Shown here piece by piece: positions 43,713 to 55,700 of a stretch of DNA of 64,000 nt. The notes beneath the pieces are model-generated. The model was not told the origin of the DNA, ran no database searches, and worked only from the letters and a program-made list of their open reading frames with translations. Each line of letters starts with the position of its first letter. Position 1 is the first letter of the stretch. The position numbers and the translations under genes were made by a program. The stretch is from Gari tellinella. Taxonomy: Eukaryota; Mollusca; Bivalvia; Cardiida; Psammobiidae. The stretch lies in NCBI GenBank assembly GCA_922989275.2, contig OV277864.1:68142158-68206157 (forward strand). Direction: 5' to 3'.

Positions 43713-46700
43713 CTTTTGAGGAGAAAAATAAAATGTATAAATAACTCTACACAACGGTGTTCAGTTACACAATGTTCTCCCCTGACGCGACGTTCAACTC
43801 AGCAGGTGATCGACTAATAGTCCTTCACACTAAACAAGGACCAATGTGTTCACTTGTCACATCTATCCATATTGTGACAACAGTTAGAATAACTTAAAAC
43901 ATGGCTCCAGATAAGGGGGGTATTTCAGAAACTAAAATCTTCATTTCTGCTTTGAACCCTATGGTGTCACTACTCATTAGAATCGTCTCGAAGAGACGAT
44001 TCTAAAGAGTAGTAACATCATAGGATTTAATGCTAAAATAAGTGAGAAAATGTTGGATTTGTGCAGATTACTCCCTCTTATCTGGCGCCCTATTAAAACT
44101 CAGGTTTCCAACACTCTTTCACACACATAATATCTATTCCATGTATTTTGTTTTTTGTGCATCTTGAACTAATCTCGACACATTCCGAAATTTTCCAGAT
44201 TTTTAGGAGTTTTTTTCTGTTTTTCTTTACGTTTAATAAGTATAACTATATCAATATTTTTGTAATTCCCATTCCTTCCTTCAAATCACTTTCCACTACC
44301 CAACTCCTACTGCCCTATGATAAAATCAAAGAAGTTCCAACTGACTGCACAAAGTCACCACTCCATCTTATGGAATATATAAGTCCAAAATGTTGTGTTT
44401 ATTGTTCCCAGAGTTTTTTTTTATGTACACGGCAAAAACTCTAGAAAACACCAATGCGGAGAAAGCCTCTTCCACCTTGCCATGTTGTGTGAAATGTCAA
44501 TTTGATGCCTAGGTCTGTCGTGTTCGCTTTTTCTTGCGCCTTCGGAAAAAGCAGCACCTGGAATCAAAACCAAACTCTCATTTATCTGGATTAAAATATT
44601 GTAAACCCCTTTCCCAAATGTCTAAAGACTGATTACTTGCAAATCTACTATGTGCATGTTATAGAGACCCAGTTGAGAAGGGAGTGCTTGATATGCGGAG
44701 AGTAGGGTTCCAGTTAAGTGAAAGTAAACTAAAAAAAATTTAATATTTTATGTTTAAGCCAAACCCTATGGTGCAACTACTCATTAGGATCGTCTCAAAG
44801 AGACGATTCTAATGAGTAGTCACAACAAAGAGTTTTGAGCAGGCATAAAGAGTTTAGGTATCAAAATACTCCCCTTATCTGGAACCCTGATGGTGCTTGA
44901 GATAATGTCAAGTGCATGAAAATGTTAGATGGTGTCAATGGGAGAAAACTTTCTAGTACACTCTTCTACAAGAAACCTCCGCAAAAACGATGACATGGGA
45001 AAGAAGCTCTTCAGAAATTGCAAAACTGTTAGTATCAAAATCCCAGAAACTTTCCTGACACAATGAATTGATTTACGGAGGCAATAAAGAACCTATCAAC
45101 CATTCAGTGTATAAATATCCACACAATAGCCCATGGCAAAAGGTAACCTTTTTACAGACTAAATCTTTCTTCTATAACTCACAAAACACCTATACCAAAC
45201 TGATATTCCGTATATAAGGCAGAGCTTCAGATAAGAGTGGGTGTAAACAAGAACTTTTGTCTTTTTTTAAAAAAATTTTTTCACTTATATCCCCACTTAA
45301 CCCTATGATGTGACTACTCATTAGAGTCATTGCTTTGAGAAGATTTTAATGAGTTGTCACATCATAGAGTTTGAGACACAAGGATGTTTGTATTTATCAT
45401 GATGAAATGCAAGCAGAAAGCTCCATTCATTTTGCTTTAAACTGCATCCTGTATTTTACATTTAAGTGCAATAATCAGAAAAGGGCAGCAGTATCCAAAG
45501 GGACATTTACAAAGGAATAAGTAAAGGAATCCTAACCAGTATGTCTTAAGAGAAAACTGACATAGCTGAAAGTCAGAACAGTATGAGGATTCACGGCTAA
45601 AAGGTTGTATTTCTGAGCATGTGTAACAAGTCATACGTTTTAGATTCAATCTATCTCTGGTCAAATACTAGTAGCTTCCTTGTCTTGGCATCAAATCAAC
45701 ACGTCACATTTACGTAACACAACGAGGGGGGGAAGAGGCTTATGAAGCTTTGATGTTAGTCTCTGTGCATTGTGTGTGAGCAGCCAGGCCACTGTAAAAC
45801 TGCTAACATTGGCACCTGCTAAGCTTACTAAGTTACTACCAGTATTCGCTAAAAGTGTCTTAGAGCTCCAGATAAAGGGCTGTATTTGAAATACTAACAT
45901 TGTTATGTCTCCACGAAATCCTATGATGTGACCACTCATTAGAACCGTCTGAAATAGTTCTAACGAGTAGTCTCAACACAGGATTGGGTGAAGCCATTAA
46001 ATAGGCTTTTTTTTAAAGAGTTCAGTTTACTCACTCTTATCCGGAGCCCTGTGTCTGCTCAAATATGACTCACTCAGTTCTATATTTGCATAAATATGAT
46101 CAAATTATTTTCAGACAGCATGGATCTTAAAATCAGCCTCAAAATTGTGTGAGGCATGATCTAGATCCACACTGTTTGCTAAAGGTTTACAGAACTCATT
46201 TTTAGAGTTTAAATTTGCAATATGACTTTCGTTAAATGTATTTTATACATGGTTTCTAGTCCTAGATATACACGGGTTAATACTCTAGCAAGTAACTATT
46301 ATCATACAGTTAGAACAGTTAAGCAAATTGCAAATCTTGATAATAACTTTAAAAAGAACAATAACCCAAAATATTTAACTTTCATGAACACAATACAAAG
46401 ATAACCAAATAATAACAAAATGCTGGTAAAAAAAGTTTCTTTTCTCAACGAAGCAAATTTCTGCTATTTTGTTTTTCAAGAAATTCTGAAAATGATGTCT
46501 CTATGCATCATGATCTACTGTGGGTCTTTCCCCTGCTAAAATCAAATATTTTGGAAACAATGAAGACCCAGGTCAGAGAGCTCCTAAAGGAGCAGTCTGG
46601 CCAGGTTCTGCACTGTCTTCTTATAGGATGTCTGGCATCAGTGATTTTTTCCTTATTCTATTAGCCAATGTAACAGTTGATGACAGATATTCATGTGTGC

Positions 46701-49700
46701 AGTTTTAAAATATTATACAGTAAAAGCTTCCTATTACGACCACTAAAACGAAGGCTATTTGATTGTATGAAATACAGGTGACAGCTTAAAGCAAGGTGAC
46801 AGTAAAACAGAAAGCTCTTTAAGGAGCTTTCTGTTTTACTGTCACTTTGCTTTAAGCAGTCACCTGTTGTAAACACCTAATAATTAACATGATTTAGTGT
46901 TTGTAATAGAGAGGTTTTCCTGTATATGAATATTTAGTGGGAGATGGTTTAACCTCTCATTTATAGCATTTATTTTCTTACTGAGAAACAGATGGTTGAT
47001 TGCTTACTTCAGGCTCAAAGTAAAACAGAAGGCTCCTATAGGAGCTTTCTGTATTACTGTTAGTCTGCTTTTAACCCTTTACCTCATAGCCTGTTTCTAG
47101 TTTTGAAGATAGGTGACCACATAAATTGGCTTGGAAGTAAAGCAGAATGCTCCTTATGGCACATTCTGCTTTCCTTTCCAATCGCTTTGAGTGGTCACCT
47201 ATCTCAAAACTAGAAACAGGCTATGGGGTAAAGAAGAAATACCAATGGTCAAAACCCCAAGACCGGTTGTTTAACGAAAGTTTGACAATTTAGAAATACT
47301 GTTACAATATGGGGCTCCAATCAAAGGCCTTCAAACTATTTTTCTGATGCTCTACCAACTGAGCTACTGGCAATTTACAAATTCCCCTACCAACCATTGT
47401 TACACTTGGTATCATGACAACATTTATAAAAGTTATAAGGTTTTAGATTTTTTTTTATTTCTATAGTATTATTGGTATTTTAAAACATTTTATATTAGAA
47501 ACTATAATATATTTAAAGATATATATTTATCATGTCAAGATCAGTTTTTTAAAACATCTTCATTTAGGTAGCATTAGTATTTTATAAGATCTTTATTAAA
47601 TAAAGTAACAGTATTTTAAAAGATCTTATTATAGTAACAGTATCTTAAAAGATCTTATTATAGTAACAGTATTTTAAAAGATCTTATTATAGTAACAGTA
47701 TCTTAAAAGATCTTATTATAGTAACAGTATTTTAAAAGATCTTATTATAGTAACAGTATTTTAAAAGATCTTATTATAGTAATAGAATTTCAAAAGATTT
47801 TATTATAGAAACAGTATTTAAAAGATCTTACAGCAATTGAATTTCAAAAGATCTTATTATAGTAATATAATTTCAAAATATCTTATTATAGTAACAGTAT
47901 TTTAAAAGATCTTACATTGAATTTCCAAAGATCTTATTATAGTAACAGAATTTTCAAAATCTCTTATTATAGAAACAATATTTTAAAAGATCTTATTATA
48001 GTAACAGAAGCATTTGGTAAGCTCTTTATTAAAGTAACATTAGTATTTTAAAGCAAACTTTTATCATTAAAGAAAACTACTTGTCTGCCAAACAAGAAAC
48101 TGAACTCTTCTTTTGGTTTCATAAAAAAGGATTATTATTAACAATGGATATCAAACATTTGAAAGCTTGAAAATATTATTACTTTACAACAGAGTTACAC
48201 TAATATACTTATGTTACTGTATATAAAACTTATGTTAAGCAACCATTCACTGCAAAAAACATGAGCTTCTCTTTAAGACAAGCAACTGCTTAATGCAGAA
48301 TAAAGTGATGCGGAAAGCTCCTATATCCTGAATTAATAAACTGCCTATATTTAGACTATTCCTTGGGGCAGTTACAAAAAGTTGTATCACAAAAATGTTC
48401 GTAAGTCAAAACTTTAAAATACATCTAATTATTGATTTCTCCATCTAATCCTGATGTGAAATCTCTTTGCAATCGTCACGATTCCAAAGATGTCACAAGA
48501 CAGGATTCGATGGAGAAATAAATAATCGAAAATTTTAGTATCCGACAATATTTGTTATAAGAGGTTTCGTAAGAAGGGCCTCTGGATTCTTCTAGTGAAT
48601 GGCCACATTATACAAGTTTACATTACAGAAATAATAATACAGTTGAATCTCAACAACTGTAACTGGCCAAGTCGAACATACCCTTATTACAGTAAAACCT
48701 CTCTATTACGACCACTAAAATGACAGCTAATTGATTGTAAAAAAGACAGGTGATAGCTTAAAGCAAAGTGACATAAAAACAGAAAGCTAGCTCCTAAAGG
48801 AGCTTTCTGTTTATCTGTCACCTTGCCTTAACCCTTTGAACCCTAGTCCCGCATATAGGCGTCCTTTTCAAACAGTATACATGTGAAAAGTGCACTTGTC
48901 CTATACAAACAGTGAATACCCATATCAGAGGGCTCCTTATGGAGCCCTCTGATCTGGGTCTTCACTGTTTGTCAAAATACAAAAAATTGACAAAAACAAC
49001 CCTTAAAAGTCAGAAATGGACTAGACTAAAATGGAAACTGGAATTGTCCATTTATAGTTTCAGAGAGGAAAGAGTTAAAGCAAAGTGACATAAAAACAGA
49101 AAGCTCCTAAAGGAGCTTTCTGTTTATCTGTCACCTTGCCTTAATCAGTCATCTGTTTTAAACACCTAATACGTCAAATAAAATAGTGGTAATAATACAG
49201 AGATTTTAGTCATTTTACTGTATAAAGTTAAAACATGGCTGACATGTTGTAACTTAAAAATAAGGGTATGTCAGTCTTAAAAGAGCTCGAATTATCAATT
49301 AATTTCAACTGAAGAAATGTAGGTAAGATCAACTAAAGTGAGCCAAAGATATCGAGCTTCTACTGTTATTGAATTGAAAGCAAAGATTGTTTGTTAATCT
49401 TTTTTTTTAAATGAAACTTCTTCATGACAATATATCTTTTTAAGATGTCATAGCATCATAAGGATATATGGTGATAATATAACGAAAGCTGTACAGAATG
49501 TAGCCGAGCTATAGCGTATACATACTTCGTTTCATCTACGACCTCCACTTCCTGCTGAGCTGTAATTGGTGTGTTGGACGCACCCGCTGTGGGATCATCT
49601 GGTGCCAACTCTCCATTGTGAGAACTAACAACCTGTAAAACAAACACAATATCTAGTTATAATCTCTTTTGTCTTACAGAAGCACTATACTTATATAAGT

Positions 49701-52700
49701 TATACCTTATTATAATAGTAAATATCATATAGCTCTACTGTTCTAATACTGAACCTTTCCACTGTACATAGTACTACCCGGTCAGTAGACAAGCTGGACC
49801 AAGGTCAAACACACAAGCAAGGCCCCAGATAATTTTGAGTAAAATTCCGACAGTTTCCCCTTGTGTTTCCACCAAATTCTATGCTGTGACTACTTATTTA
49901 AATGTGTAGCATTGAGACATTCTAACAAGTAGTTTACAACATAGTGCTAGGCAGAAAAATAATGATTTCTACACCTTTACCCTATAGTCTGTTTCTAGCT
50001 TTGAAGACGAGTGACCACTTAAAGCAGGTGGAAAGTAAAGTAGAATGCGCCTTAAGGCGCATTCTGCTTTACTTTCCGCCTGCTTTAAACTACCATCTGC
50101 TGGGGAATAAAATATTTTGTATGGTGCATACTGTATGACTGTACAAATTGGAAATGTCTCCTTCAATAGAAGAATATATTATAGGCATAATAAGCTCTCC
50201 AGGACATTTGTCCGGCGAGCTAAAATAGGCATATCTGGGCCTCTGCATGTGTGTTTGACTAAAGGTCTGCAAAGTTTGTAAGACTAGACATATCACCAAT
50301 ATGTGATGATAAACATGTCTTAACACTAAAACAAGTATCAGTAATCTACATTAACAATTGCATTTTTTATTTTCAACAAACTACAGCAAAACTTGTAAAG
50401 TATTTTTAACACAGCTTAATTACTGCTTAATGCATTATAAAAGTAGGACAGAACTCTCTATTGCTTTCATCCTGCATTAAGCTGCAACAATTATATCAAA
50501 CTTCAAATTAATTTTTTTCAAATTTTTGTAAGTGTACAGTTTAAGCATGTGTTAGTATACTTGACTATTCATAGGTAATTATCAACCCAGACACATCAGC
50601 CTTAATTATTCATCATTTTAACACAAGGTGTGATTGTACCCCCATTTATGCCAAATTTCAGATAGACAGAAAGACAGACAGTTAAACAACCAAACTGACA
50701 GAAAGACAAACATATAACGGAAATAAGTTCTTCCATCCATTCTTCTTTCTCTCCTCTCCTATAGCCTTGTTATGTTAGTCAAACATATTTTACCCATCAC
50801 CAACAATACAGTAAAACCTAGCTATTACTAAGTTAATCCCCCAGATAAAACATTGTATAGTTGAACCTCTATGACTCAAACCCTCTTTACCCATAGCTTG
50901 TTTCTAGTTTTAAAGATAGGTGACCACTTAAAGCAGGTTGGAAGTAAAGCAGAATGTGCCTTAAGGCGCATTCTGCTTTACTTTCAACCTGCTTTAGCTA
51001 TAATCTGCTAAGATATAGAAACTATTTATTTCCAGTGATGTATATTCAACAGGGTTGGCAAGTTTTTGCCAAGGGTGGAAAAAACCATGGAATAAACCGG
51101 AAAAAACCGGCAAGGAAAAAACTGGGTGGCAAAAACTGGCAAAAACTAAAAATATTTAGTGGCAAAAACTAAAGACACTGGGTGGCAAAAACTAAAGACA
51201 CTGGGCAGCAAAAACTAAATTTAAATAAACCCTTTCAGCAGGTTACTCTTCTTAACAGGTTAACACCTTAAGGCACATGCACTGAAGTGGGTGGGAAGTG
51301 GTTGTGTATTGTGTTTAACCAACAAGGAAAAAACTGGGTGGCAAAAACTAAAAAATCGGAGTGGCAAAAACTAGACACTGGGTGGCAAAAACTAAAGAAA
51401 CTTGGTGGCAAAAACTGAATTTAAATAAACCCTTTTAGCAGGTTACTTTTCTTAACAGGTTTACACCTTAAGGCACACATACTAAAGTGTGTGGGCAGTG
51501 GTTGTGTATTGTGGATCTGTCAATGCATTAGTGTCAAGTGTCAGAAGAATGCCCAATACACAGCCACAGTCAATGGAAATGAGTAAAACAGGCTGAAAGT
51601 AAAGCAGAATGTACCCTGCTGTAAGTGTTAATTTCCTGCAAGTTCTGCTTCTATAGAAAGGGTGTTTTCTAACTTTAATAAATTAAAGTATTATTCAGAC
51701 AAAACTGAGTCCTGTCTTGGAATAGAAAAAGCAGGACAACTTGTGTTTTGTTACAGAATGTTATAAGAGACTCAGTGGAGCTGGAGAACTGATTGATCAG
51801 TGAAAATATTTACAATGTTTACCACCAGTGAATATGTTGTGCTATTACACCTCTTTCAACTTTTTTACATCTTAAGAAACTCAGATGAGAAAAAATTAAA
51901 ATCTTAAAACCTTATTTCTCCATTGAATCCTGTATTGTTTGTGACTACAGTACTTCTTACAGGTTGTCTTAAACATACAATTGTAATACATGTAAGTAGT
52001 AACAAAACAGTTGTTTGCAACATCATGGAGAAAACAATTGAAATGGGTTTTTTTCCCTCATTTATAGCCAAGTTTTTATTACTGTTTCACTTTAATAAAT
52101 ATCAGGCATAGTTTTGATGACTGATTTTAAAATTAATCTAGTTGAAAACATCCCAAAACTAATTTTTCACAGTTACACACAGATATATTCTTTGTTTTAG
52201 GTTTTTGCCATTTTTGCCGGTTATTTCCAGTTTTTGCCGTTTTTTCCAGTTTTTGCCACTGGCAAGGAAAAAAATAGTTTTTGCCGGCAAAAACCCAACC
52301 CTGAATTATTCAAAATTGAAGTATTTTCTTCAGTGGAGGAATAAATTAAATGCTTAAAAAGGCATATTTAAGGGATAAAAGGTTAACCCATTACTCCATA
52401 GATATGCATTTCACAACATTTAATTTATTCCTCCACTGAAGGAAATAGTTTCAATTTATATAGTCAAGAATATGTATCATCAGGAATATTTTCTATAGTC
52501 TAGTAGATGGTAGCTTAAAGCAATCTGAAAATAAAGCAACATGTGCCTGCTTTAAGCGGTCACTAATCTTCAATACTAGACACATGCTATGTGGTAAAGG
52601 GTTAAGCAACTTGCTCTACAATAACATCCTGACAGATGTCTGCTTAAAGCAAGATTAAAGTTAAGCCTAAAGCAAGCTCCTTTAGAAGCTTTCTGCTTTA

Positions 52701-55700
52701 CTTTCATCTTGCTGTAAGCTAGCTGTCATAAACGCAATCAGTAAGTATTTTTATCTTCATAACAAGGTTTTACTGGAGTCTCATGAGATATGAATTATGC
52801 AAATGGGCTTATATCGGATTGATAATGGTCTATGAATATAATGGGTGGGTGGGGCGATAGCATGATCATGAGGTGATTAATAATATATCAGTGCTATACC
52901 AATAGTGCAACAATATAATCGTACCCCTAAATTCTTTTCTTTGTACAAACACATTCACCCTATCTTCAAAAAATATTTATCTAAATCACAATAAGTGGCT
53001 GCTTAAGCAAGCTGAAAGTAAAGCAGAAATTGGGGTATTTCTGCATTACTGAACACAAAATCTTACTTTTGAATATGACCAAGAGCATTTAACTTTTCTT
53101 CCATAGTCTGTTTCTAGTTTTGAAGACAGGTTACCAATTAAAGCAGGTTGAAAGTAAAGCAGAATGCGCCATAAGGTACATTTTGCTTTAAATTCAACCA
53201 GCTTTAAGCTACTGTCTGCTAGGATATAGAAACTACTTCTTATGGTACTTAATCATGACTCATAACAGAACTTTTTTCTTCAGAGGAGAAAAATATCAGG
53301 CGGCGTAAAAAAGGCATGTTTACAGAGTAATAGGTTAAAATTGATAACGGCACTAACATCTACAGCCTAAGGTGCTCATATATACTGATCATGTGTTTGT
53401 ATCGGTGCATGAAATAATAATAAAACAAGCAAATTTGAATAATATTAGTCTAATACATGTATCTTAATGCTGAGAAATGCAAGACTGCTACTCCTATATA
53501 ATCAATAAAAACATTACTAGAATCTGGTTCATTGCATATATATGTGTTTTATGAGTGCACAAAAGTGAAAAACATGGAATAAATGTGAATAATGTCTAGT
53601 TCAGATGAGAATTGAAAGAAAATTATTTGTTGAATAAATCAAAATCTCGTATTCACCTAGAAACAGGCTTATGGAGTCGAGGGTTATATATGTGCCAAAG
53701 TAATAACTTTAGCAAACTATGGATCCTGATGAGACGCCGCATACATATATATACCCTATGGCTCAAGAAACATATTTACCCCTAACAACAGCTGATTTTC
53801 CAAATGGACTATTCCATTTACTAAATAATTACCAGTTTATATTGATTAGTGAGTGGTGTGTAAAAAAAAAGTATTTCAAATTATGGCTGACAGTGCAGAC
53901 CCTGATCTTGGCTAAAGGAGTAGAAACAATGAACTCTTTCCTCCACAGCACAACTTTATTTGAAAGGAATTATCAACTGCTTGATGGCTTGCTTAAGCAA
54001 GATGGCTTTCTACTAAAAGCTGAGAACGAGGTTTCAGTTTTATTACCAGCGCTAAACAAATGGCAATTCTTTCCTTATAACTGTGCCAATGATGCAAAAC
54101 AAAAATGTTATACTCGCCTAAAGACTGACCATTACAAAATTTGTTTGCAAAACAATATGCCCCCTGATGTGACCTTGACCTCTAAATGACATTGACCTTT
54201 GTCTGACATGATCCTAGTTGTACTGAGCTCAAGAGCTTCTTGAGTTAAGTACACATGCCAAATATGAATTCTATATCACATGTAGTTCCAAAGTGATGGC
54301 CAGTGTTAAGTTAAATTCAGCCGATTTTACTCCTAAATAACCTTGACCTTTGTGAGCCATGACCCAACTGTACCCAGCTCAAGAGCTTTGTAACTCCAGT
54401 ACATTATGACAAATATGAAGTCTCTATCACATGTAGTTCAGAAGTTTTGGCCAAGGTTAACCCTTAGTCTGCCACTCACGACTATAGCTCCATATGCAAA
54501 CAGCTTGGATCCGGATGAGACGCCGAGTAACTCGGCGTCTCATCCGGATTCAAGCTGCTTGACACTCGGACAACATTTACAGCAATTTTGAGCAACTTTG
54601 AAGCACCTTGAAACTGGAAGCAGACGAGAAATATAGCAGACGACAATTTATTTGGCGGGCTAAGGGTTAAAGTTGTGTAGACAAACAAACAGAACAGCCA
54701 GGGCAAAAACAATATTCCCTTCACTAAGTCTGCGGGGGCATAAAAATCTGAACAGATCAGATACAATTGAGAGTTAACCCTTTACCCCATAGAAGCGACT
54801 TTTAGCGCATATGATTGATTCCTCCGCTGAAGAAAGTAGTTCCAATATAATCAGTCATGAATATATAATATAGGCAATATTTTCTCTATTCTAGCACATG
54901 GAAGCTTAAAGCAGGCTGAAAGTAAAGCAGAATGCGCCTTAATGCGCATTCTGCTTTACTTTCAACCTGGTTTAAGTGCTTTACTTTCAACCTGGTTTAA
55001 GTAATCACCTATCTTCAATACAAGAAATAGGCTATCAGGTAAAATGGTGTATACAAAATGTAAAACAAGGCGACAGTGTTTGCATGTAAACATTCCTTTG
55101 CGTAATCCAAAATATTGTAAACTTTAAAATATATACAAAAGTGTGATAGTATGTAAACTAAACTAAAATGCAAATCAATCTATATTTTAATAACACTTAA
55201 AAATCTATGAACAAAATTGCATAATGAAATTAATTTTTTATAACTTAATACATAACCAACAAAAATTGAAAGCTATAATTCATCTTAAAACTTTTTCCCA
55301 ATGGCAATTGAGAAGTTAGAATGCAAACATGATATTTAATACCGTCATTTCCCGAGTATTGTGCGCATCCGTATATAAAACGCACCCTTATTTTCAGGGT
55401 TAAATGTCTGGAAAAAAACTTTTCCCAAGGTTTTGGTCAGCGGTCGTACGCACGAAATCCTGCTGAACCCAGTTGTTTTTAAATGAAGAGAGTTCCGTAG
55501 GCATATTTTAGGACCAAGAAAATCCGTTAAATATGTGATAATTACAAGTATTCTGATAGTCAGTGGGTTAAATCCGACCTTCAAAGTTCCAAAAAATGAG
55601 CTGCGACTGTGTTTAAAATGCTGGAAACGAAACCAGACATATTTTTATGGGCATACTTAATTTTCATTTCTAGCGTCACATTAGAACAGGAACGGAATAT

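Noticed and set aside
47565..48012. CRISPR-like regular repeat
   Set aside because: Repeats are adjacent 29 bp units without spacers, in a eukaryotic intron.
53719..54189. 156-codon open frame, the longest in the window
   Set aside because: It begins in a family F hairpin remnant and ends in a tandem repeat, matches no known protein by eye, and has no splice or homology support.
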